From: a virus
Reading direction: 5' to 3' (one strand)
Length of the DNA stretch: 20,787 nucleotides
IMG/VR virus record: IMGVR_UViG_3300007229_000124
Span: 1-20,787 of that record
Part shown: positions 15,001 to 20,787 of the stretch, one piece after another
Position numbering within the stretch: the stretch's first letter is position 1
How the letters are laid out: each line of letters begins with the position of its first letter
The notes under the pieces: model-generated
What the model saw: only the letters and a program-made list of their open reading frames with translations
What the model was told of the DNA's origin: nothing
The model's database searches: none
Made by a program: the position numbers and the translations under genes

Positions 15001-16693
15001 AAGGGAAGTAACTTACTTTAATTCATATATAATAAAAAAAGTAGTATCAACTACTGCCACTGGTAGACAAGCAGTCTATCCTGGTTTACCTTGGAATCCC
15101 ACTGGCTACCCAACTTTTCCAAGTAGAGCAGACGTTACACTCACTGATTATACTTGGTTTTTAGAAGAGTCTAGAATAAGAGGTGGATATAACAACACTC
15201 AAACTGATTTAGCTCCTAGAGCATTTATAACAGAAACAAATGATGAAAGACTAGAGCTAAGCAATGGTTTGATATACTCTGGCTTATATAACTCTAGAAC
15301 TGGTTTTAATGAAACAAATGTTTTCTCAGTAGCAGAGTCTATAACAAAAGAAGTTGATCCAAGATACGGAGGTATACAAAGGCTATATACTACAGATACC
15401 AACTTAACTATATTTCAAGAGGATAAAGTAAGTAGAACTTTTGTTGATAAAGACGCTATATATACAGCTGATGGTAATCCAGCAGTAACAGCTTCAAACG
15501 TTGTACTAGGTTCAATTCAACAGTATGGTGGTGAATATGGAATAAGTAGTAACCCAGAGTCATTTGCATTTAAAGGATATAGAATTTACTTTGCAGATAA
15601 GTATAGAGGCTCTATGATGAGGCTATCAAGAGATGGACTAACAGAGATAAGTTCATATGGTATGCGTGATTTTTTTAGAGATGAATTGCGTAATATATCT
15701 GACGTATTTGAAGATCAAGTTGTTACTGCTACTGTTAGTGGCTCATCTGTAATTGGACTTCAACTTTCGTTTGACTCAGATGTAGACTTTGGTAGTCTTG
15801 AGCTTGGTATGGTTATACAAGGTCAAGCTCCTGATACATATGGACTTAATGGATTAATAATAAATCAAATATCTCAATCACCTGGTGACAATTGGGTTAA
15901 ATTAAATAGCACATTTTCAGCCCCTGCTATTGGTACAGAAATAAAATTTAAAAAGTTTGTTAAGGACAAGGTAGTTGGTGGTTATGATAACTACTTAGAT
16001 AAGTACGTCGTGTCATTACAGAAAGCTGTTACTGCTATAGATAATAATGTAAGAGTTGGTGGTGGATACAATACATTATCTTTCAACGAGCAAAACAACG
16101 GGTGGACTAGCTTCTGGGATTATAACCCTTCGTTTTTAAACACGCTAGACTCTACCTATTTTACATGTAAGGATGCTACTATATGGAAACATTACAACAA
16201 CAATGTAACTAATAATAGAGGTAGCTTCTATGGTACTATATACCCATCATCAGTTCAGCTTTCATTTAACTCTAACGTATCACTTTCTAAAAACTTTAAT
16301 ACCATAAATTACGAGGGTAGTAATGGTTGGCAAACAGACTTTTTCTTGTCTGACCCAACTGAACAGGTATATTTAAACCCAAACTATAATAGCTATAAAG
16401 ATGAATCATCTTTTGTATATAGCTATATCGAAGGTGAATATACAGAGGGTGGTGTTACATACCATGTAGGGTTTAATAGAAAAGAAAATAAATACTATGC
16501 TAATCTAATAAACAAAGGCGTTATTAAAGATGGTGTGACTACAGTGAGTGAAGGATTACCTGGACAGGTTATAGACGGCATCGGTATGAGTGGAATAAAA
16601 GGTTATTTTGCAACAGTCAAGCTAAGTACAGACAGTACAACAGATATTGGAGGGCAAAAAACGTTATTTGCTGTATCATCAAATTTTGTTTAA
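12062..16693 (+). CDS. Giant tail protein (muzzle / tail stabilisation type)
   Basis: This 1543-residue protein is the largest complete one in the window. The N-terminus NTFIGGKMNKDLNPRLVSN (6-24), then EYIDARNASV and GVLQNVHGN, is the hallmark start of the crAss-like 'stabilisation' protein (called muzzle in the virion structure, P22 gp10-like). That protein caps the tail. A second conserved block is SSNPESFAFKGYRIYFADKY (1162-1181) followed by GSMMRLSRDGLTEISSYGM (1183-1201). Between and around these are apparent insertions: about 237-285, 302-366, 710-790 and 1216-1297, all small Thr/Gly/Val-rich beta modules. There is no signal peptide or membrane helix, as expected for a virion protein assembled in the cytoplasm. 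It starts three bases after the ring-protein stop. Confidence 0.85.
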   Translation: MAEVKNTFIGGKMNKDLNPRLVSNREYIDARNASVMNSEDDNSGVLQNVHGNITLTDFGLTDVGLDIIGFYVDTINNRLFAFITNWNDTSTDRLSNFAPATSSHYIYVYNNNTNTYSKLVEGNFLNFSKASPVLGINLLEDLLFFTDNRNQPRKINVTTATADATYYSKEEHISVAKYYPFNAPVFSKYKTNRGLIVGSQLMITSNMSVTYQVTPQTFTNIDGKGASIEITTGFPLSTPAIILTAVVTVAGAGNYSAGDVITLNNVNGAADPQDSFSFQILSENIEQDPTMEDVVSEYLPYTAQASASASTSANIVLADVTGSITSSMLVEGDGIPSDTTVVSFSNPNLVVSQSVNVAAAANLQFSLQNPDFSTTFSGDVDFTKDKFIRFAYRFKYDDDEYSIISPFSQPAFIPKQDGYFLGQNPNSYLAEGKSDEIDAFKSSIISFFENKVNKAVVTIDLPNGINTVGDLITGLKVKEVDIIYKESDALSLKVLDTLTSVQLNTSEIQLAYTYNSQAPIKTLPSNELSRVSDKVPIRAKSQEIASNRVIYGNYLVRFKRRSNIDFTLLQSEKYALGVNNSINQQQYPNHNCKQNRSYKVGIVLCDVFGRQSDVITAPGASTIYNKYFTGTQISATDTYLGNSLKVEFNEAITSDIAAGEIGLYSATNPLGWYSYKVVVQQKGQDYYNVFLPTILNNTPQSEFAVNITTNQTDFVDGTYTGEVSVTTGYTTDSADGNNMIITIIVSGNTVTKVTVDQSGTRYRTGDQIFVTGNGGVLGGSSGNLLLTLSTSSITDTKDLSFITLLGDNINKVPRDLNEVGPLQVQFNSSLNIFPRVHNTDYDTVVGTNKQYLTAKTPDKVVLIGQRDDLGLDKSIEGQVYNTSPFFGMPNVPTTSNSNKGSNYLIGQVATQDTVGAIGGFTSPNVSYERTRLNVYETEPVFSNIDIFYESGTNGVISELNNFINRGNGSTINPALIKSLTREVTYFNSYIIKKVVSTTATGRQAVYPGLPWNPTGYPTFPSRADVTLTDYTWFLEESRIRGGYNNTQTDLAPRAFITETNDERLELSNGLIYSGLYNSRTGFNETNVFSVAESITKEVDPRYGGIQRLYTTDTNLTIFQEDKVSRTFVDKDAIYTADGNPAVTASNVVLGSIQQYGGEYGISSNPESFAFKGYRIYFADKYRGSMMRLSRDGLTEISSYGMRDFFRDELRNISDVFEDQVVTATVSGSSVIGLQLSFDSDVDFGSLELGMVIQGQAPDTYGLNGLIINQISQSPGDNWVKLNSTFSAPAIGTEIKFKKFVKDKVVGGYDNYLDKYVVSLQKAVTAIDNNVRVGGGYNTLSFNEQNNGWTSFWDYNPSFLNTLDSTYFTCKDATIWKHYNNNVTNNRGSFYGTIYPSSVQLSFNSNVSLSKNFNTINYEGSNGWQTDFFLSDPTEQVYLNPNYNSYKDESSFVYSYIEGEYTEGGVTYHVGFNRKENKYYANLINKGVIKDGVTTVSEGLPGQVIDGIGMSGIKGYFATVKLSTDSTTDIGGQKTLFAVSSNFV
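12770..12916 (+). other. Inserted beta module A in the muzzle protein
   Basis: Residues about 237-285 contain AVVTVAGAGNYSAGDVITLNN. This follows the common small-module pattern 'v.V..aGsgYtaGD.itl..' found in phage and surface proteins. It sits between conserved muzzle segments and directly before module B. Boundaries are approximate. Confidence 0.4.
12965..13159 (+). other. Inserted beta module B in the muzzle protein
   Basis: Residues about 302-366 begin with an Ala/Ser linker encoded by a hexamer repeat. They continue NIVLADVTGSITSSMLVEG, DGIPSDTTVVSF, NLVVSQSV and ANLQFSL. This matches the 'Gm.V.G.GIp.gT.V.si....i.LS...' beta module seen in many phage tail proteins, and it resembles module D later in the same protein. 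Confidence 0.5.
12974..12991 (+). repeat. (GCATCA)3 hexamer microsatellite
   Basis: Three perfect tandem copies of GCATCA lie in frame and encode Ala-Ser-Ala-Ser-Ala-Ser. They sit at the N-terminal edge of module B of the muzzle protein, where they act as a flexible linker. Confidence 0.9.
14189..14431 (+). other. Inserted beta module C in the muzzle protein
   Basis: Residues about 710-790 read TDFVDGTYTGEVSVTTGYT, then NMIITIIVSGNTVTKVTVD, QSGTRYRTGDQIFVTGNGG and LLLTLS. This is the repeated 'G.Y..v....G......tv.v.gG.vt.v.i...G.gY..GD.l.v' module of phage structural proteins. It shares the 'Y..GD' turn with module A. Confidence 0.5.
15707..15952 (+). other. Inserted beta module D in the muzzle protein
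   Basis: Residues about 1216-1297 contain SSVIGLQLSF, LELGMVIQGQ, LIINQIS, WVKLNSTFSAPAIG and TEIKFKK. The strand order resembles module B (Gly-Met-Val followed by a short loop, an Ile/Val strand, a Leu/Ser strand and a closing strand). It interrupts the region just after the conserved muzzle block ending in DFFRDELRNISD. Confidence 0.45.
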
Positions 16694-16704
16694 CATTAAA
16701 TTTT

Positions 16705-16769
16705 AGTTTTTTTAAAAAAAAACTGTGACATTAGGCTATATATATAGATAGTAACAGGCTATTGTCACA
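16705..16769. promoter_or_regulatory. Structured AT-rich gap: A/T tract palindrome plus TGTGACA inverted repeat
   Basis: Downstream of the muzzle gene lies AG-T7-A9-CT (16705-16724), a near-palindromic A/T tract. It runs directly into the inverted repeat TGTGACA (16724-16730) / TGTCACA (16763-16769). Inside the 32-base spacer are two direct copies of AGGCTAT (16733-16739 and 16756-16762) and the perfect palindrome CTATATATATAG (16736-16747). TTAG/CTA pairs next to the outer stem could extend a hairpin. No U-tract follows, so it is not a standard terminator for the plus strand. It could be a promoter/operator, a protein-binding site or an RNA-processing hairpin. Function is unknown. Confidence 0.6.
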
Positions 16770-16804
16770 ATATATTAATCGTATTATTATAAAAATAAAG
16801 TAAA

Positions 16805-17497
16805 ATGAGTATATTATTAGGTATTGCTGCTGTTGGGCTTGCTACTTCTGTAATTAAAAAAAGACAAGCAGCAAATGAATTATATGGGTCTATGGTTACA
16901 CAAGCTGTTAAGGACCAAGTTAACTCTGCTAGACAGCAAGGTATATTAAATGAACTTGAAAACAGCAGGCAAGATATAATAAATCCTTATGAGGATGTAA
17001 AAGACTTAAGTGGTGACATGTCAAATTCTTTCAGTAATCTAGGTGTTGCTACGCAAGCGGCTGAGATGCAGATGGAACAATCTGATATTGCATTGGCAAA
17101 TACATTAGATACATTAAGAGCAACAGGTGCTGGTGCAGGTGGAGCTACAGCTCTAGCGCAAGCCGCATTACAAAGTAAGAAAGGTGTAGCTGCTAGCATA
17201 GAGAGTCAAGAGTCTGAAAACCAAAAACTTAGAGCGCAAGGAGAAGAGATGTTACAAAGACAAAAGATAGCTGAAAAACAAAGAGTTCAAGATGCTGAAG
17301 CTAAAGGAGCAATGTACGAGTTTGAAAGTAGAGAGACTAGAGAAACAGCGAAGCTAGATAGACAAGCAGACTTAGCAGATCAAGCTAGAGCTCAAGATAG
17401 AGAGACTCAAAATGCTGTAACAATGGCAAAATATCAAAAACAAAATATGGACGCTGACATGTTCATGGGTGCATCTTACGCTGCTAGTAGCGTCTAA
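16805..17497 (+). CDS. Internal virion / ejection protein, small
   Basis: This 230-residue, mostly helical protein starts with a hydrophobic Gly/Ala segment (SILLGIAAVGLATSVI, 2-17) that could insert in a membrane. A long coiled-coil-prone body follows. The middle contains ALANTLDTLRATGAGAGGATALAQ (96-119), an Ala/Gly stretch I associate with internal core proteins of podoviruses (T7 gp14-like position and character). The C-terminal half is Gln/Glu/Arg/Lys-rich (140-210). Its place after the tail gene and before two larger proteins fits a protein packed inside the head and ejected with the DNA, comparable to the cargo proteins of crAss-like particles. It is the first gene after the non-coding gap at 16694-16804, so it may begin a new transcript. 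Confidence 0.65.
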   Translation: MSILLGIAAVGLATSVIKKRQAANELYGSMVTQAVKDQVNSARQQGILNELENSRQDIINPYEDVKDLSGDMSNSFSNLGVATQAAEMQMEQSDIALANTLDTLRATGAGAGGATALAQAALQSKKGVAASIESQESENQKLRAQGEEMLQRQKIAEKQRVQDAEAKGAMYEFESRETRETAKLDRQADLADQARAQDRETQNAVTMAKYQKQNMDADMFMGASYAASSV

Positions 17498-17628
17498 ATT
17501 AATAAAACAACATGAGTTATAGAAATCCAAAAGTATATAAAGGTAGTAGTTTAGGTGAGTTTGCTGCTAAGGAGTTTAGTAAGCGATCTGAAGAGATGCT
17601 AAAGGGAGTAGCAGATCAAGCTAGAGCT
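17373..17628 (+). repeat. 20-base exact direct repeat shared by adjacent genes
   Basis: TAGCAGATCAAGCTAGAGCT occurs at 17373-17392 in the 230-residue protein gene and again at 17609-17628 in the 671-residue protein gene, 236 bases apart. It lies in the same reading frame and encodes Ala-Asp-Gln-Ala-Arg-Ala both times. The feature spans both copies. Confidence 0.85.
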
Positions 17629-19527
17629 GCTAAAGCTAACAAGACAGCCAACTTTGATGTATATAGAAAGGTGAATAACCACCTAAGCGATGTACAGTCA
17701 AATCTAGAAAAAACAGCTATTGAAAATAATGTCGATGTTAATAGCTACATGACAGCTAATAAGGAAATTATTTCTAGGTACAAAGAGTCTTTGCTTAAGT
17801 ATAACACAGCAACAGAACCATACGAGGGTATGGAGTATGATGAAAAGGTAATAAGAAATAGCAAGTCCTATATAAACAATGCAGCTATGAAAGTTGCTCC
17901 GCTTGAGGTTACACTTGATAATTATAATAAAATAATTAGTGAGAAAGGCATTGGTACAAAGCCTGGGCAAATAAATCCTAACTTCTCAGACCCTAGATAT
18001 GCCGTTACATCTGCCCTATCTCAACCTAATAGCGGCCTTGAAGGAGAGATTAAATTTGAAATGAGGTATGATGATGAATCTGGATACAAGTTGTATCAAG
18101 TTACACAGTCACCTGAAATAGCTAAGTTAAATAAAGATTTATATGACAAAACAGGTAACCAGGAATATTTAGACGCTGGAGATACTTATGCTGTTTCTAG
18201 TGAAGACTTAAACCAGGCGCAAACTGGAGGTGATACTAGCCCGTTCTTTCAAGGAACTTACGCTACTAATCCAGACATAGTGGGTACTGGTACAGATAAA
18301 GACTTTGGAATAAAAGATGAGTTGATTAAGTCAGGCTTTATAGACCCTAAGAAAGGTACAATAACAGATGACTACTACAGCGATCCTACTACAATAGTCA
18401 AGTCAGAGGTTATAGATGGTAAGGTACAGAAGTATTATGTAGACCAAAGCAGAGTTGATTATAATAAAGCTGAGCAAGCTGTTGGTCCTGATGCCAGAAC
18501 ATACGCTAACATGATGATGAACGGTGGTGCACCTACTGTTGCATCTTTCGTACAATCACATGCTCAATCAAGAGAAGAGAACGGTAGTACTGTTTACTAC
18601 TATAACGAGTTAGTTATGGATAAGAATGGTCAGCCAAAAATAGGTGCTAATGGTAGACCTGAACTTGGTAAAGAAATTACTTTAGGAGATGATGGAATAT
18701 TTAACGTAGAATTTAAAGATGGTACTGACAACACCTATGGGTTTAGCCAAGAAGATTATGACAAGATAAGAGACTTCGCTGTAAACACAACACTTAGTAA
18801 GCTTGGCGCATTTGGACCTCCTAATGAAAAGATAAATACAACAAAGAGGTTTATAGAGCCTAAGACAACGCCTAGAGGCACTAAGGGTGAGCGTGACGCA
18901 GCTAATACTAGTCTAATGATAGATAAAGCCTTAGAAAGCAATATAGCTATGTTAAACTCAGATGATGCAGATGCTATGGATTTCAGTGAGCTGAATGGAT
19001 TAAGAAGTGGTTATACTGTTGAGATACTTGATCCTAGCAAACCAAACTTAATAACTGTGTTTGGACCTGAGACAAGCAAGAGTGAAGGACCTGTTAAAAT
19101 AGATAACATAGACTTAAGTAAACCTAGAAAAGCTAAACAACAACTATACAATATATTCGGTGTTAAGACAGCTGTTGAAGGAGCTGAGGGTAAGATGCGT
19201 ACTCCACAGGCTATAAAAGATCTAACAGCACCTATAAGATCAATGCCAGATGAAATATCTGAAGGAGAGTTCATGGAAACACTAGGTGATGACTACATTA
19301 GTAAGTTAAAAGAAGTTGGTGTGACTATAGACGAGGATACTTTTGGTAGCGATAAGATACTTATAACCGGTCCAAATAAGTATGAAAAGGTTATAAACTT
19401 AGAAGAAGCAGACTGGAAGTCAATGTATAACAGTGCTATCAAAGAAGTGGTGGCTAAGACAGCCTTAGCTAAGTCTTCGACTAAACAAACCGCAGCTGAT
19501 TTAATGGCTAAGTATTTAAGTAAATAA
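17512..19527 (+). CDS. Predicted internal/ejected virion protein, unknown family
   Basis: This 671-residue soluble protein follows the small internal protein after 14 bases. The N-terminal 100 residues are helical and charged (KEFSKRSEEMLKGVADQARA near 17-36). The middle (about 150-420) is mixed and rich in Asp, Gly and Tyr, and the C-terminal part (420-671) is again mixed helical and ends in a basic helix (KSSTKQTAADLMAKYLSK). No membrane segment, signal peptide or catalytic motif is evident to me. Position between an ejection-type protein and a giant truncated protein suggests a virion cargo role (compare T7 gp15 and crAss-like cargo). That is inference from context. I do not recognise the family. 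Confidence 0.65.
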   Translation: MSYRNPKVYKGSSLGEFAAKEFSKRSEEMLKGVADQARAAKANKTANFDVYRKVNNHLSDVQSNLEKTAIENNVDVNSYMTANKEIISRYKESLLKYNTATEPYEGMEYDEKVIRNSKSYINNAAMKVAPLEVTLDNYNKIISEKGIGTKPGQINPNFSDPRYAVTSALSQPNSGLEGEIKFEMRYDDESGYKLYQVTQSPEIAKLNKDLYDKTGNQEYLDAGDTYAVSSEDLNQAQTGGDTSPFFQGTYATNPDIVGTGTDKDFGIKDELIKSGFIDPKKGTITDDYYSDPTTIVKSEVIDGKVQKYYVDQSRVDYNKAEQAVGPDARTYANMMMNGGAPTVASFVQSHAQSREENGSTVYYYNELVMDKNGQPKIGANGRPELGKEITLGDDGIFNVEFKDGTDNTYGFSQEDYDKIRDFAVNTTLSKLGAFGPPNEKINTTKRFIEPKTTPRGTKGERDAANTSLMIDKALESNIAMLNSDDADAMDFSELNGLRSGYTVEILDPSKPNLITVFGPETSKSEGPVKIDNIDLSKPRKAKQQLYNIFGVKTAVEGAEGKMRTPQAIKDLTAPIRSMPDEISEGEFMETLGDDYISKLKEVGVTIDEDTFGSDKILITGPNKYEKVINLEEADWKSMYNSAIKEVVAKTALAKSSTKQTAADLMAKYLSK

Positions 19528-19540
19528 TTAAAATTTTAAT

Positions 19541-20787
19541 ATGGAAGAATTAGAAGGTATTGTACAGCGCATGATTGATGCTGGTGAGCCAGAAGAGAAC
19601 ATAAAGTTAGTTATTGAGGAGTACGAAAACGTTAATGGCTTGGAAAAGCTAAATGCTGTCGAGGATGGTGCGACTGCGACAGCGGGAACAGAAGAAGCAG
19701 GTACGGATTTAGCATTGGAAGATGGTTCTTTGGAGTCACCAGAAGAAGCTAAGGATTTAGGTTTTTTTGATTCAGTATATAACTCTTTATCAAACCTTGC
19801 AGAGCAACTATGGGACATACCTGAGTTTTATGGCTTGTATTCAGGTGATGAAAAAGGAGCTAACGCTAGCTTAGAGATAGCCGCTAAGTCAATGAGCGAT
19901 GCAATATTTAATTCTGAATCAGTTCAGAAGTTTGCAGAAGAAACTGGATATGATTTTTTAACGCAAGGATTAAGTGAAGAAGATTTATTTGAAAATATAA
20001 GACAGAGAAAAATAGAGCAAGATAAGACATTACCTACTAAGGAGGTAATTAAAAGTATCAAGGAAGGTGATATACCTGGTTTAGGCGCTGCCATTTTTGA
20101 TGCAGTAACAAATGGCTTAGGTAGTGCATTTTATGGTATTACTACATTCGGTACAGGGTTTTTTGCAGACTACGCGGCTGATAACTATATAAACTACAAT
20201 AAACTAAAGGCCGAAAACCTTGGTATCTCAATGGATGAGTTAATAAAATCTGGAGAGGCTGATAACGCTATACCTTTAACTATGGCTGCTGTTTCAGCTG
20301 GACTTGAAATGCTTGGCTTAGGATTTATAGGTAGAACGGTTGGAGGGATACTTAAAGGAACTGCTGGTAAAGGTTCAGCTAGTTTATTTGCGCAGATGAA
20401 TAGAAATCTAGCGGAGAAAGTTTTCTACAACAAAAATGCTAGAACTGCAATGGCAGTTGTAGGCAGCGGGTTGACGGAGTTTAGTACAGAAATACTACAG
20501 CATGCATCTGATAAGGTTAATGAGGAGTTTGGCTCTGTTGCTGGCACTGATAAATCAGCAGACGTACTAGGTGCTGCATTGGATGCAGTAACCAGTGAAG
20601 AAGGTTTAGAAGCTGGGATACAGGGATTTTTTGGTGCGACAGGTATAGGTGGCGCGGCGATTAGTGCTAAAGCCATGTCTTCTATTAGAAATATTGTAGA
20701 TGGCGAGTCAACTACAGAAAACATAGATAAGTTAGTTAACCTTAATAACCAAAAGCAAGCAGCAACAGATAATACCGTCAAGAAAGG
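19541..20787 (+). CDS. N-terminal 415 residues of a large virion protein (3' truncated)
   Basis: The frame opens at ATG 19541, 13 bases after the previous stop, and stays open for 415 codons to the window end. The N-terminus (EGIVQRMIDAGEPEENIKLV, 5-24) is a short helical segment followed by an acidic Glu/Ala/Gly linker (35-72). Beyond it lie hydrophobic Gly/Ala-rich segments at about 180-208, 244-275, 303-315 and 358-378, divided by charged helices. GSGLTEFSTEILQH (308-321) resembles segments I associate with large phage 'polyvalent' or ejected proteins. Membrane-active internal proteins such as T7 gp16 have this character. In crAss-like phages the genes after the tail module encode giant virion proteins, including RNA polymerase. 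No polymerase or lytic-transglycosylase motif is visible in this portion, so the enzymatic role is open. Confidence 0.7.
   Translation, partial: MEELEGIVQRMIDAGEPEENIKLVIEEYENVNGLEKLNAVEDGATATAGTEEAGTDLALEDGSLESPEEAKDLGFFDSVYNSLSNLAEQLWDIPEFYGLYSGDEKGANASLEIAAKSMSDAIFNSESVQKFAEETGYDFLTQGLSEEDLFENIRQRKIEQDKTLPTKEVIKSIKEGDIPGLGAAIFDAVTNGLGSAFYGITTFGTGFFADYAADNYINYNKLKAENLGISMDELIKSGEADNAIPLTMAAVSAGLEMLGLGFIGRTVGGILKGTAGKGSASLFAQMNRNLAEKVFYNKNARTAMAVVGSGLTEFSTEILQHASDKVNEEFGSVAGTDKSADVLGAALDAVTSEEGLEAGIQGFFGATGIGGAAISAKAMSSIRNIVDGESTTENIDKLVNLNNQKQAATDNTVKK

Noticed and set aside
16705-16724. AG-T7-A9-CT as an intrinsic terminator
   Set aside because: A stem made only of A-T pairs would be very weak and is not followed by a U-tract. 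It is kept as an unexplained A/T-tract element instead.
19528-19818. 96-codon minus-strand frame at the start of the truncated gene
   Set aside because: It is the antisense of the acidic linker of the plus-strand protein, which gives Ser-rich nonsense. No leader or neighbour supports it.
20425-20781. 118-codon minus-strand frame at the right end
   Set aside because: The plus strand is continuously open from 19541 with sensible protein composition and gene spacing. The minus frame is a Ser/Ala/Leu-rich shadow, like the other minus-strand frames in the window.
1-20787. tRNA genes, CRISPR arrays, insertion sequences, attachment sites, integrase or replication genes
   Set aside because: Coding density leaves only short gaps and none contains a cloverleaf, regular repeat-spacer array or terminal inverted repeats. 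No translated protein shows integrase, transposase, polymerase or recombinase motifs.

Overview
The window is one densely packed, entirely plus-strand stretch of a lytic tailed-phage genome. It holds the DNA-packaging, head and short-tail (podovirus-type) morphogenesis genes, followed by the start of the internal/ejected virion proteins. TerL, portal and coat protein, and especially the 1543-residue tail protein, read like crAss-like phages (Crassvirales) or a closely allied podovirus lineage. The DNA is AT-rich, and no start codon carries a convincing Shine-Dalgarno sequence. Starts are instead preceded by A/T-rich leaders, which suggests a Bacteroidetes host, plausibly an aquatic flavobacterium. 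The host is inference; the lineage call rests on protein motifs read by eye, without a database search.

Layout. Bases 1-1978 hold a cassette of small, often overlapping genes: the end of an unknown gene, a two-helix holin-like membrane protein, two small soluble proteins, a 29-residue single-helix membrane protein, a GroES-like co-chaperonin that appears to contain two GroES barrels in tandem, and a small helical protein placed where a small terminase subunit would be. Bases 1980-9232 are the packaging/head block: large terminase, portal, an acidic scaffold-like protein and the HK97-fold major capsid protein, closed by a strong intrinsic terminator. A conserved unknown gene (9312-10073) sits between two terminators. 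Bases 10151-16693 are the neck/tail block: two connector-ring proteins and the giant muzzle/stabilisation-type protein, into which several small beta modules appear to have been inserted. After a 111-base non-coding gap with an inverted repeat and A/T tracts come three genes for predicted internal or ejected proteins. The last of these is cut by the window end and looks like the N-terminus of a very large protein.

How it works together. The portal, scaffold-like protein and coat protein build the prohead, perhaps with help from the GroES-like protein and the host chaperonin. The terminase then fills the prohead with DNA. The ring proteins and muzzle close the portal and form the short tail. 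The 230-residue, 671-residue and truncated proteins would be carried in the particle and delivered at infection. No replication, integration, tRNA, CRISPR or insertion-sequence features are present. The standard genetic code fits every gene, with TAG, TGA and TAA all working as stops.

The points most worth following up are the tandem GroES-like gene, the modular insertions in the muzzle and ring proteins, the gene flanked by two terminators with no room for promoters, and the structured gap at 16694-16804.
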